Notes under the pieces: generated by a model
The model's input: the letters and a program-made list of their open reading frames with translations, nothing else
Database searches by the model: none
What the model was told of the DNA's origin: nothing
Translations under genes and position numbers: made by a program
Shown here: one piece after another, positions 24,116 to 35,531 of the stretch
How positions within the stretch are numbered: position 1 is the stretch's first letter
How the letters are laid out: each line of letters starts with the position of its first letter
NCBI GenBank assembly: GCA_006503535.1
Contig: QYRS01000011.1
Location: 2,170,001 to 2,234,000, forward strand
DNA: 64,000 nt
Direction of reading: 5' to 3'
Source: Arthrinium phaeospermum
Lineage: Eukaryota > Ascomycota > Sordariomycetes > Amphisphaeriales > Apiosporaceae

Positions 24116-24667
24116 TGTGTAAATCAAGGAGAAGTCGGCCTCGTGTAAAATAGATTGTGCTGGGTAAACTTATGAGGAGGTAGCTTGAGGTGTCTTGGTC
24201 TGACGGGAGGCCATAAATATATAGGCAGCAGCGAGTCATGCATTGCGTACTCGAAGACCACCATAGGCACACTTGTATGCTTATTATTGACAGAGTTCCT
24301 AAAAAGTCCCCGGGTTGACGTATGCAGACTGAAGTCATGTTAACCCAAAGCTGAAAGCCACCAGCCAATCAGAAGCTGCTGTATCCGAACCGTGGCTAGC
24401 GTGGAAGCTCCGTTAGTTATCCGAAAAACGGTTAGACAGCTTCCTCGGATTTAATCAAGTGGGGCCGTTTTTGACCGCATCTGCCCCTTACGGTGGCACC
24501 CCCTTCTTTCTTTCACTTTTCCTCGACATCCATCACGCTGCTCGCCATCCAACCCTGTTTGCCAAATCACAGTTAAGCCTATCCGAGTCCCTCAACCGTC
24601 AGACATCCACATCTTCAGGTCTGCTGCTGCTGCTGCCCACACCATTACGCAATAAGCCGCACACGGC
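24116..24667. other. Shared promoter region of reductase and Zn2Cys6 regulator
   Basis: 552 bp between divergent start codons. No gene is visible. The arrangement suggests joint control of the two genes. Confidence 0.5.
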
Positions 24668-25987
24668 ATGTCCCCGGCAAGTCTTGGCGAGAATCGAGGG
24701 CATAAAACTACGCGGAGGTCGAGATTCGGGTGCCGGAACTGCAAACTGAGGAAGCTCAAGGTGGGCTAATTCCCTGCATTTCTATCATAAAGGCTCCCGT
24801 GTTTGTTGACCAAGCAACGTGTGCCTTTCTAGTGCGACGAGAGCAAGCCACGGTGTAAGAGATGCAGCTCATTCGGGGTTATATGCAACTTCGAACCCCA
24901 TGTATCGGACCTCCAGCCCCTCGCCGATGACGCCTTCAGATCACTGGCCGCTCGGAGAGGAACGAGGCTTTGTCCCCCTCCCACCAGCGCCGTCTGGGCA
25001 TCAGACGCGTCGTCATGTTTTCACTTGAACGCCAAGTGTCAAGAGTTCGTGAACAGATATCTGGGAAGAAGCCTCATTACTCCAGGTGATCCCAAAATGA
25101 GACAAGTCAATCGCAAACTGCTCATATTAGCATTTCATGTAAGTTTCTACCTACACTAGTCGTGTATCAAGCCCTTGTTTAACTCATGCCTAAAGCACCC
25201 CTATTTGATGCACGCCTCAGTGGCGGTGGCTCTTGCATATGACCGCCACCTGAGCCCCTCTTCGACAGGCTCTCGCCGCACTCTAGAAGAATGCTACCAC
25301 TGGTCTCGGAGCACCGCTCTCTTGAACCAACGGCTCAGGGAGCCGATCAAGACGAAGGACAAAGACCCCATCTGGGGCACTGCCGCTGCCCTAGCTGTGC
25401 TGTCCTTCGCGTCTCTAGACGCGTCTACGCCAGAAGCGTCGTGGCCCCTCAAGTCTTCCGATGCGTCAGACCTGGAATGGCTACGAATGGGCCAGGGGAA
25501 GATGTCATTATGGGATGTTGCCAACCCGATGCGTCCAGAGAGCCTCTTCAGCATCATGGCACCCACTTACGCCCACCTACACGCCCCATTGCCAGACAGG
25601 GCCATAGATGACATACCGAAAGCTTTGACTGCCGTCTGTGGCTTAGACGACCTGTCGACGATCAAGAACAACCCATATCTCGATGCTGCCTACGCGGTAT
25701 CCCGGATCCAAGACCTCCCGGACGACCAGGTCACCATAGGCCAGACGGAACGCTTCACGCAGGCCATACGCGGCCCCTTTGAATCCTTGCTGAGGGCAAA
25801 GGACCCTGTCGCGCTTTTGCTGCTGTATCTATGGTACCGCAAAGCGGGCCGTTGTATGTGGTGGATCGGGCTTCGGGCGAGAGTGGAATGTCCAGCTATT
25901 TGCACGTATCTGCGCCTATATCATGGAGAACACAGCGCCGTGCAAGCATTTCTTCCAGGGGGTACTTTTGCCCGTGGGTGGGGCTAG
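24668..25987 (+). CDS. Zn2Cys6 transcription factor (sterol-uptake-regulator-like)
   Basis: Three exons: 24668-24760, 24833-25138 and 25196-25987 (introns 72 and 57 bp, both between codons), 396 residues. The zinc cluster is split by the first intron: GCRNCKLRKLK joins CDESKPRCKRCSSFGVICNF, giving C-X2-C-X6-C-X6-C-X2-C-X6-C preceded by a basic stretch (HKTTRRSRF). The rest (HPYLMHASVAVALAYDRHL, DPVALLLLYLWYRKAG, RARVECPAICTYLR) is the pattern of the Upc2/ECM22-like class of fungal regulators. Known role: binds paired CGG-type sites as a nuclear activator or repressor. Head-to-head with the reductase gene on its left. The start is the first ATG before the zinc cluster. The target genes are unknown. 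Confidence 0.85.
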
Positions 25988-27621
25988 TCCTTATTTGGCT
26001 CGTAAATTCTGGATATCTCCAGTCTGTCTGAGATCTCGAGGATAAGCACCAGAACAGCGTAGGGTTAAACCTCATTTCAGTTTCTTTTCTTCTTCTCGAT
26101 TCACAAGAAGTCCTCCTGGCATAAACCTCATTAAAGCCAACAGATTCAAGCGTTACCAATTTCGATCCCTCTGATACCGGCGGGAACCTTTCTATCATCT
26201 ATCGCGTCTTGGATCCTAGACCTCTCTACTCTACACATTCATATCTTGAGACAATATCACGCGGAATTATCAGGATTGAGTACATCAACAAACCTTTACA
26301 TTGCTGGGTCTCGAGAATCGTCTCAACCATAAACCCCTTGGCCTAGGAAACCCCTTGAACGGGCTTTCGTACGATCATACAACTGGTACATGTTCAGAAT
26401 AATGATATCTACCAATATTCTTTTATATGCTACCCCTATCTTCAGATGGTGGTCCCCCTCCAGCTACCTTCGCATGATAGACAATGGTCCGTGCACGCTG
26501 CCCCCTTTCTGGGCAGTGCCTGAATCCCCTATACCAACAACAAATCTCACAGCTTGGCTTGACATGCTTTTTGGGAAACCCGACAGTCAGTCAAGAAACC
26601 TGCTTCAGGTAAATGGCATGCATCACTTGCCCTGGAGTCACATCTTGTGTATCCTTCATCTTAGGTTCAGCAATCGACGTTGCCACCTTCAAGTTCAGTA
26701 TCGCCATTTGAAAGGGGGCCGCGTGCTAGACATAATGAAAGTTAGTAATAGATGCATGTACTGAACAGGCTGCCCACGGAAAGTTAGAGATCGGGCGGTA
26801 TATGTACTCACGGCGCCAGTATCTCTGAAGGAACCAGCCCACTGGTGCGAAGACAATGGTGACGAGGAGGATGGTGAGGCTGATTATTGTGGCGTCGGGC
26901 CAAGCCACGCTGCTGATATCATTCGACTTCTGCATTGCTATCCTGAGAGACGCGTGCTGACTGGAAGAATTCATGCTGGATTGCTGCATTAATTAACGAA
27001 GCTGATGTCCTCACAAGCAAGAAATCAGCGAAAAAGTTAGACAACTGATGTATAAACATAATTCTTGGAGAACACAGTTGACCATATATATACCTATTCT
27101 GCATCTAAGTAATTTGAAGCCATTGCTCAAATGAGGCTGTGGAGCATCCATGCTGTCGACTTTTCGGTGTTTCACCTCATTGGCCCATGGGGAAAACAAA
27201 GCCAAGTCAATGGCCCTCGGTACGCAGCTGCCCACCAAGCCATGGCCAACGAATGGGCGACGAGAGATTCTGAGATCGCCACCGGAAATGAAATCTATTG
27301 GTTTTCAAAAAGGCACTTGAGCTGATGCTGCAGAAAGAGGCGCAGTGGCTACGAGGTTGTGTAGTAAGAACGTCCCTGCGTCAATCATCGAATCAGATCA
27401 CAATGTAGCGGCCGGAATCACTGTCGATTGGATGCAGAGAAAGCGGGGGGGTGTGACCTGGCAGGAAATCCTGCTTCACCCCTAAATGTACATGAGGACC
27501 AGCTGAAATTCAACCGGGTACAAATATGCAGACGCTCGCTTCCTAAGCATATAGTTTCCGTTTTTGCTTCACCAGATACATTCATCCTCATAACAGTCTC
27601 TTCTCCCACTTCTCGCCCTTG
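25988..27621. other. Intergenic, no supportable gene
   Basis: 1.6 kb between two regulators. One minus-strand stretch near 26780-26990 encodes a hydrophobic run that could be a decayed membrane segment, but it is too short and isolated to call. Confidence 0.5.
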
Positions 27622-29857
27622 ATGATGCAGCGCCCAGATATTGAGATGGGGTTCGATGACCCCTCGGCTGGCGATGCCCATCACCCACTTCATGAAAACA
27701 CGTCTGCCCAACAGCCTTTTGCGCCGGGTCATGATCACTTTCAAGGCCCGGAAGAGCCACATCCAACTTTCTTCGAGGATGCAATTGACTTTCTCAACGA
27801 TCCACCAGCACTGTCTGTGGAACTCCAACCTACCCAAAGGTCTCTTGACCATGCCCACGAAAATGATGCAGAACTTGCAACAAACAACAAATCGTCCACA
27901 CCGGAACAGGAAGTGCATTCTGCATCACCATCATACCTAGAGGATCCACGGGTCAAGAGGATCTGTCTTGATATTCCCAATGATGAAGCGATTACAATGG
28001 CTTCACTTATGCAAGGTGTCTCTTCTGATTCATCAATCGAGATGCACTCAAGTGAGAAGCACTTCATGGAACAGCAGTCGAGACCTCTGGCCCCAAAACT
28101 TTCCATGCCTGGACGAATGATGAACACCTCGCCCAATACTGGCCCGACGATTCCAGTACCAGTAGCACGACCTCTGGAGGTGCGCAATGTTGCAAAGCCT
28201 GTTGAGCCATTGCCGCTGGCACCTACCAGGAAGAGGAAACTCCCGACGCCCCAGCAGATGGCCCAGATCTACGCCTCGTCCCCACGCAAGAAAGAACTCG
28301 GTTACTATCAGAGATGCAAAGGAAGAGGTGCATGTGACCGGTGCAAGTTCAAGAAAATACAAGTACGTATGGCTCTGATTGATTGCTTAGTTACTCTGGT
28401 GACCTTATATTCTGACTCCGGACAGTGCTTGGGCGGAAAACCGTGCTTGGGATGCAAGGAGGTAATATTGGCTACAAAGACTCGAAATTACGAGCAATGG
28501 ATCCTTCTCGCCAATCGCTGTCGTCAAGACTTTGACGAAAGTGACTTTACTTGCTGCGTTCCTTGTGAGTACAATGTTCCTCCTACACTTTTGACTGATG
28601 TCAAGTGGACTGACATTGTCGATAATAGTATTCGGCACCATGGTTGAATACCATTCTGTACGCGACATTAAAACAAAAATGAGAGTGCGAAGCTATCCTG
28701 ATGTGACCGATTGGCTTTCTAAGGAAGCACTTAACGTATTGGACTCAATCGAAGAGATGGCAAGTGACGACTCGCATCTGGCCAGAATACTCTTATTGGA
28801 AGCTTCTGGTCTCCTACACCACGGTTCGGGTGGTAAAAATTCCAAGCTCCACGCTCCAACAATGTTACAAGCATTCCGGAAATACCTCCCAACAGAGCCT
28901 ATCCCTTGGAAATCCGCAACTCCTATTACAACAAAAGCTGAAACCCCTGGAGACCACTGGATGCTAGTGTTACTCACAGCCCGATTCCCGTCGCTCATGT
29001 CCAGCATTCACTCTAATAAGGACAGGATGGTAATCTTCCAGTTTTGGCAGGAGTTATATCTGACGACTTGGCGGGTTCTTCAAGGAGTGATCAGCGGCAA
29101 AGCTACAGCTCTTGACCGTGACGTTTGGACCATAAAACTTGGAACACTATACCTTGTATGCTCCATGTTGAAACATGAGTGGCAAGGGCTTGTATACAAT
29201 GTATATTACAAGATCCTTGAAGATGATTCTCTTGGCGAGGACGTGCTCTCATTTCATACTCGAGCGTCTTTGGGACGCACGTGGTCGAGATGTAAGGAAC
29301 TATTAGTTGATGGAGGCAAGTTGGACTTTCTGCTGGCATACCTATCACACTGGCTGGGCAGGCTCTCGGCGGTGCAATGGAGTGGAACTTACATGTTGTT
29401 CTCTTACCAAGTCTATCTTCTCTGTCGCATGGATGGTCCCCTGGAAGAACAGATGGTTAAGGAAAACCAACATAACCATTCCGATGCCAGAACCATCAAT
29501 GTTTCGTCTACAGGAGAGCTCCCAAGCGTCAACAAGGAAAGGGAATGCCACGAGTTGCCAAACCATCAATTAGCGGCGACAGAGGGCATTTTGAAAGGTA
29601 TGAGGGAACTCATGTCCTCAAACTCCTGCCATCATTGCACGGAACCTGCCGGTCGTCCATCCAGTTACATCTGGTGGACGCGGAAACTGCTCCAAACAGC
29701 AGTGTTGATTCAATCAGAAACAAAAGTGGACTGGGGTGAATTGGATTGGTTGAAAATCCTTGAGGTTTACAAGAGCCTTCAAAAATGTTTATGGTGTGGG
29801 CGTAACTCAATGCCCCATTCTCCTACTGTTATGGGCGAACCACTTGATATCGATTAG
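27622..29857 (+). CDS. Zinc-cluster-like (Zn2Cys6-type) putative regulator
   Basis: Three exons: 27622-28362, 28426-28564 and 28629-29857 (introns 63 and 64 bp), 702 residues from MMQRPDIEMGFDD. An acidic, disordered N-terminus of about 215 residues precedes RKRKLPTPQQM and the cluster GACDRCKFKKIQCLGGKPC followed by LGC. Spacing of the first five cysteines is C-X2-C-X6-C-X5-C-X2-C, as in Zn2Cys6 domains. The sixth cysteine is not at the usual distance; the next candidate is about 22 residues on. The C-terminal half is helical without a motif I know. The zinc cluster in the middle of the chain, rather than at the N-terminus, is uncommon but known. A DNA-binding regulator is likely; the targets are unknown. 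Confidence 0.7.
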
Positions 29858-30091
29858 TCAACTCTTCAGAGATAACTAAAATCAATCGCACCGCTGATTG
29901 CTTCTTTCTGTTTCACATCACTGGTTATAGACTCCGTCGGTAGCCATCCCATCTCCAGGCTGTTACTGAGAACAGAGAACATGTGAGTGCACTTTATAGG
30001 GATAGGCCTTTGTTCATATTGAACGTACAAATATCTAATACAATCCATTGACTGCTTGAGATGACGCCTTCAGCAATGCCGATGGATGTAC

Positions 30092-31227
30092 TCAGGACTT
30101 GTTCAACTCGACACTGTCCCCGAAGCACTTAGACATCATCGCGGGCGGGTAGCGCGCCCCCTTGGACCCGCCGACGCTCTCAATTGCCTGCCGGATCTTC
30201 TTCTCGTCGTCCTGGCTCAGCTGGACCTTGACCGCCTCGGCGTTCTCCTCGAGGTACTTGACCCGTTTGGTCCCGGGGATGGGAATGAAGTCTATTCGTC
30301 GCATTCGTTAGTCAAGCAGCCCATGTGGAGAGAAATGTATCATCATGATAGGATTGGCCAATGGGCGAGCTGTGGCATCTGCTTACCTTCTCCTTGCGAC
30401 AATACCCACGCCAACGCCAGCTGCCCCGGCGTGCACCCCTTCTCCTTCGCGATACCAGCCAGCGTCTCGACGAGCTTGAGGTTATCCCCGAAATGCTCCT
30501 CGGAGAAGCGGGGATGCTTGGACCGCGTATCGCTCTCGTCCAGGTCCGCGCGGCTCTTGATGGCGCCCGTCAGGAACCCGCGGCCGAGGGGCGAGTACGC
30601 CACGATCTTGACCCCGAGCTCGCGCGCCGTCTGGAGGAACGCGGTCTGCTCGCTCTCGATCTCGAGCGCGAAGGGCGAGTACTCCATCTGCGCCGCCGCG
30701 ATGGGGTGCACCGCGCACGCGCGGCGCAGGGTGCGGGCCGAGCACTCGCTCAGTCCCAAATACCGAATCTTGCCCTCGGCCTTGAGGTCCGCCATGGCCT
30801 TCACGGTCTCCTCGATGGGCGTGTCCGGGTCGACGCGGTGCTGATAGTACAGATCGACGCGGTCCGTCTGCAGGCGCGCGAGCGAGTCCGCGATCGCTTG
30901 CTTGACGTAGGCCGCGTCGCCGTGGACGGCCATGACGCCGTCCTCGAAGCGGTTGGCGAACTTGGTGGCGAGGAAGATCTCGTCGCGGCGGCCCGTCTGG
31001 GCGAACCACCGGCCCAGCAGCCGCTCGTTGGTGAAGGGCCCGTAGATGTCCGACGTGTCCCAGAAGGTGATGCCCAGGTCCGCCGCGCGCGTCAGCACCT
31101 TGAGCGACTCGGCCTCGTCGTAGCCGCCGTTGGACGTGTAGCCGAAGGACATGCCCATGCAGCCCAGGCCCAGGGCGGAGACGGAGTCGCTTCCGATCTT
31201 GCGCTGGGGGAACTTGGCGGCTGCCAT
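30092..31227 (-). CDS. Aldo-keto reductase (YakC/AKR13-like)
   Basis: Two exons (31227-30387 and 30291-30092, 95 bp intron), 346 residues. The start is [20 protein letters not shown], directly before the first strand of the barrel. The catalytic tetrad is visible: Asp57 and Tyr62 in WDTSDIYG, Lys89 in LATKFANRF and His130 in YYQHRVDPD. The phosphate-binding end of the NADPH site is [15 protein letters not shown]. Length and motifs fit the aryl-alcohol/YakC-like aldo-keto reductases, cytosolic enzymes that reduce aldehydes and ketones with NADPH. A run of 35 A lies 112 bp upstream of the start. It is transcribed in the same direction as the xylanase gene to its right. The physiological substrate is unknown. 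Confidence 0.9.
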
Positions 31228-31337
31228 CTTTGCTGTGATGTGTTGCAAATTGTCGATCCTGTAAAACTTGGGTGGGTTCAATTGGGATGCAATGAAAACG
31301 GACCTGTGTAATCAATTGATGCAATTGAGTTTCTGAA

Positions 31338-31374
<37 letters not shown>

Positions 31375-31860
31375 AATGCTTTCGCAATTGGCTGATACTG
31401 ATATATCACTGACACCCGCGACGACAGTCGGTGAGGGGTCACGACGATAGCGTCATGTCCGCCCCTTAAAGCCGAGGGGAGATCGCCAATCGCTGCGCCC
31501 GGTGGAGACAAGCCCCATAACCCCGGATGGCGTCACAGACCTATCACCAAATCATCACGGCTTTGAGAAATGCATGTTGCGCAGGCAAGGGATGAGTCAC
31601 CGAAAAGCGGCATCGCGCTTCCTCGCGTTTCGGACATCGGACTTAAATGCTTAGGTCAGGTTGTGTTTCAAATCTGCAGGTCGCCGCGGGTAAGACAGGT
31701 TCATCATAACCATCATCAAGTGTGGGAATTAGTAATACAATTAAAGTACATATGCAACGCTAATCGACAATCGGCAGTTCTCTTCTTTCTCTCTCTCTGT
31801 CTCTGTGCACCATTACTTCGTCATAGCATTAGGCCGAGAGACTGTTTCACGAGACCTCTC
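31228..31860. other. Intergenic, promoter of aldo-keto reductase
   Basis: About 630 bp. It contains the A35 tract at 31339-31373 and the 3' region of the xylanase gene. No gene is visible. Confidence 0.6.
31339..31373. repeat. A35 homopolymer
   Basis: Thirty-five consecutive A on the plus strand, so a poly-T tract on the coding strand of the aldo-keto reductase promoter. It may act as a nucleosome-excluding element or mark an old retroposed tail. Confidence 0.85.
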
Positions 31861-33062
31861 TTATTTGGAGAGCAGCTCGACGACGGCCTTGTAGGCGTCC
31901 TTCTGCTTGTACTGGTGGTCGAACAGAAGGGGGTTGTCGTTGGGCAGCCAAGAGTTCTAATGAGTCATATGTCAGCTTCAATTCAATTCGGAGCAAGTGG
32001 GCGAGTGGGAAAAAGACTTACGGCATCGCTGACACCCCAGGTGGTGATGCCGACACACATCTCGATGGCCAAGCAGGCCTCGAAGACCTTGACGTACTCG
32101 TCGGCGGGCGCGTTCAGGATGTCGAGCTCCGTGATGGCGAGCTCGGTGACACCCGACTTGGACAGCAGCTCCATGCCGTCCTTCATCTCGGCCGCGGTGG
32201 GGTTGGCACCGCCCAGGTGGCCCTGCAGACCGACACCGTCGATGGGGATGCCGGCGGCGATCCACTTCTTGACGTAGTTGTTGAGGCCGGTGACCTTGGT
32301 GCCCGAGGCCGACTCGAGGTGGTACTCGTTGATGTAGAGCTTGGCCTCGGGGTCGGCGGCGCGGGCGGCCTCGAAGGCGATGCGCACAAAGTCCTCGCCC
32401 AGGACGCGGGTGAAGACCATGTCGCGCAGGGTGCCGTCCTCGTTGAAGATCTCGTTGACCACGTCCCAGGCCTTAATCTGGCCCTTGTAGCGGCCGACGA
32501 CCTTACTGATATGGTTCTGGATCACCTTGGTAAGCTGGTCCTTGTCCGTGATAGACTTGACCCACTGCGGCAGCTGCTGGTACCACAGCAGCGTGTGGCC
32601 GCGGACGATCTTGTTGTGCTCCTTGGCGTACTTGACCAGGGCGTCGGAGCCGGTGAAGCTGAAGGAGTCCTGGCGCGGCTCGATGGCGTCCCACTTCATC
32701 GAGTTCTCGGGCGTCACCTGGCCAAAGTCGGACTCGACCAGCGCCTCGAGCGGCTTGACCGACAGCGAGCCCTGGTCGGCCGAGGTGCCGAAGTACTGCT
32801 TGCCCTTGGCCTTGAACAGGGCGTCGATGCCGGCGTCAGGACCCGGGGCCGGGGCCTTGGAGGGGGTGGCCGATGGCGCCGCCGACGACGAGGCGGTCGG
32901 CGAGGGGACGGCTGGGGTAGGCACCGCGGTGGCGGAGGTGACGGCCGTGGCCGAGGCCGAAGCAGAAGACACAACGGCGGTCGAGCTGCTGGGGCGGTGC
33001 TTGCAAGGGCTGGCCATGGCGCCCAAGGGGGCAAGAAGGTAAGCAATCGTGGAAGCCTTCAT
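31861..33062 (-). CDS. Secreted GH10 endo-1,4-beta-xylanase
   Basis: Two exons (33062-32022 and 31956-31861, 65 bp intron), 378 residues. A signal peptide ([17 protein letters not shown]) is followed by a Ser/Thr/Ala/Pro-rich linker to about residue 75, then one GH10 barrel. The acid/base Glu204 is in WDVVNEIFN and the nucleophile Glu312 in [30 protein letters not shown] and [10 protein letters not shown] are further GH10 signatures. The chain ends with [16 protein letters not shown]. The enzyme hydrolyses xylan backbones outside the cell with net retention of configuration. A linker this long normally joins a carbohydrate-binding module, but none is present N-terminally, only a lone Cys. Expression is probably induced by xylose-type signals. 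Confidence 0.95.
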
Positions 33063-33330
33063 GTTGGCGGATTGTGTGTGTGTGTGTGGGTATGTGGATT
33101 AGAAAAGATCGGCTGGTAGCAACAAGAGGTTACTGATCAGTGAGTGGATGGATGTAGATCCGTAGCGAAAGACAATAGGTAGTGAGTGTAAAGATCGAGT
33201 TTAACGATAGTAAGTCGTTCAATAAGATGAACCGACAAGATGGACTGGCCGCGACGAAGAGAAAGAGGCTAGAGAGCGAGAGTGAGATAGGGTGTGTCTC
33301 TCCTTTGCTGGCGCCGGCCGGACTGCAACC

Positions 33331-33338
33331 ATATATAA
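33331..33338 (-). promoter_or_regulatory. TATA-like element upstream of xylanase
   Basis: ATATATAA on the plus strand (TTATATAT on the coding strand) lies about 270 bp upstream of the xylanase ATG. It is the only clear TATA-like sequence in the proximal region. It would imply a 5' leader of about 240 nt. Confidence 0.4.
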
Positions 33339-33586
33339 ACCAACGCCAACCAACTGGCATGTTGCTCTTTCCGACGACTGACTCTCAGACTGCGACCCCC
33401 AAAATCGCACAAGCAGCAGTGAAGGTGGGCCTGGCGGCCACGAGCTGCCGAATTGGGGCATGCCCAGAGAAGGTGTTGCAGGCATTGGAGAACGGCCATC
33501 CCTGCAATATACCCGAACGAGCCGCATGCCGTGCTCCATCCACACCACCCAGACCACCCAGGCCACTCCCCCTGGCGACCTTGGGG

Positions 33587-33837
33587 GGCTATTTCGGGAA
33601 AGGCCTCCCTCTTGTCGAGATCCGCTCCCCACGCGGTACGAGCAATTGGATTGCAGACATCATAGCAGTATTTATTGAAAGGGCAATTGCCGTAGCGAGG
33701 TAGAGAGTAGAATGAGGGCCCGTCTTTAGTCGATAGCACGATAACAAGATGGCGGAGATTCGTGGTCCGGCTCGGTCAGGTAGAGCAGACAAACAGCTGA
33801 AGACGGTTCATCCGATTGCGTAGCGCAACTGGCTAAT
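33587..33837. promoter_or_regulatory. Candidate XlnR/Xyr1 (GGC-W4) and CreA sites
   Basis: GGCTATT at 33587-33593 and GGCTAAT at 33831-33837 fit the GGC-W4 core recognised by XlnR/Xyr1, the activator of fungal xylanase genes. CCCCAC at 33627-33632 fits the inverse of the CreA site SYGGRG. Such short sites occur by chance, so support rests on their position in front of a xylanase gene. Confidence 0.3.
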
Positions 33838-35531
33838 TAGCAAGAACAGGCGACCGACTAAGCAGGACTGGGAAGACCGTTGCGTTGATCCAAGTTTACC
33901 TAACTTAACGGGCTACTCGAGCCGCCTTCACCCAAGTTGACATGTTTCAGGCGGATGGACAAGGAATAAAAAAAAGCTGCGCCCTTGGTGTGGTTCAACG
34001 TATGGCAGTGGTGTGTTGCGTTGGAGAAATGTTTGCCCACCCTCTTCGCGCTTGGTCGACAAGAGTCTCGGGTAAGAGGGACGAGGTCGTAGCGGCGGTG
34101 GTCCTGAGGTGGTGGTGATGCACACCCACTCGGTCGGGGCAATAGAAAAAATCGAAGATCATTGGCACGCTAATGGGAAACCCTCCTACGGCGGCCCGCT
34201 CTTTCAGGGGAACCAAGCCAGAAAAGGCCAATGGGACGAGCTTGACAGGCGGTCCGCGGGATTCTCAATCCTGGCAAGGTCCCTGAAAGCCCGCTGTAAG
34301 CCACACGGGCCTGATGTCTAGATCAATTGATCAGTGATTTGCAGGCACTAATGAAAAACCGGGCGCATTGACGGGCAGCGTGCCTGGTGCCTGGCATGAG
34401 TAGCGCTGCATGATTGATCCAAGCTGGTGGGAGACTCAAGCAGGAATCGCCGACGACGACAGCAAGGCGGAAGCCATGCTCATGCTACATATCTGGGCTC
34501 TATTATAGATAAAAATACCACGGCCAGCGGGGTGCCGTTGGTTATGCCGTTTTCTAGGCGAAACAAACATGTGTCGTGATGGCCAGGTTCGGCTGGGGCC
34601 GTCGTCGCTGCGCCTTCGGGGTGGGGGTTGTGCACATGAACGGGCAGCGCCGGTACACGTAACTGCTTCATGCAACCACCGGCAATTGGGTGGGATGCAC
34701 GCTGTCGGCGTATTCATATTTGATGGCCTTGGCCTCCTTTTCAATCTGCAAACCTGATTTCATGTCGTTGCTGCTTGTTTTTACGAGAGATGCAAGTTGG
34801 CAGACATGCAGGCAGCTCAGGTGCATTGCTGCGTTGCTGCGCTACCTGACGTTTTCCCTGAGAGGAGGTGGGGATTCGACATGCTCCCCCAGCGCATGCC
34901 CCTGTCAACTCCAATCCCGATCCGATCAACGTCGATATTTTGGGCATTTTCTTAAATTGAGTTTCCGCGAGGCGCTTACCTTGTTGATCTTTTCCATTCT
35001 CTTTTGGGATCGATATATTTCGATTGAGGAACTGCATCACCGTACTCTGCGCTTTCCGATTGCTCCTTGGTATAAAATCTTACCGGGTTCTCGACTCGAG
35101 CCTACCCCTTTTCTCCCTCCCCTGCAAACTCAACTTGTCGTGTTGAATCGTGACAACGCCAAATAGGGAGCCACAACCCCTGTGCAGTGTCTGAAAATCT
35201 AGATGCACGGCAAGATCCAATATGTTACCATCTCGAATTGCTAAATCTTTACTTAGAATAAGACCAGGGTGAGGTGGTCCACGGATGAGTCTAGGCCTGG
35301 CCAAATGATTAGGCCACGATGTGTTCTCTCGAAGCTTTCTTGAGTGTGTGCTTTTCTCTGGAAGAGCGATCACAGCATGGCACACGGACCTGTCTGTCGG
35401 GGGGCTTGTCACATGATGTTCGAGCAGCGGGATAGATAAGCCCATTGCATTTGATTTTACGCCGAAGAGAAACGAGACTAATGGAGGTTCAAGCTACGAC
35501 TTCTCGTTAACAGAAGCGCTATCTACAGTAA

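Larger units (their letters stand above)
33063..35531. other. Long upstream region of the xylanase gene
   Basis: About 2.5 kb without a supportable gene. It includes a TATA-like site at 33331-33338 and candidate regulator sites. The far part is the 3' region of the NLR gene. Confidence 0.55.

Noticed and set aside
26726..26989. Minus-strand frame with a hydrophobic run (SLTILLVTIVFAPVGWFLQ)
   Set aside because: It faintly recalls the membrane end of fungal CorA-like proteins, but there is no gene around it and no clear homologous motif; at most a decayed fragment.
30361..31311. 316-codon plus-strand open frame
   Set aside because: Antisense shadow of the aldo-keto reductase, whose catalytic residues are on the minus strand.
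32217..33119. 300-codon plus-strand open frame
   Set aside because: Antisense shadow of the GH10 xylanase.
33182..33703. 173-codon plus-strand frame in front of the xylanase
   Set aside because: Overlaps the xylanase promoter and TATA-like site; no domain and irregular composition.
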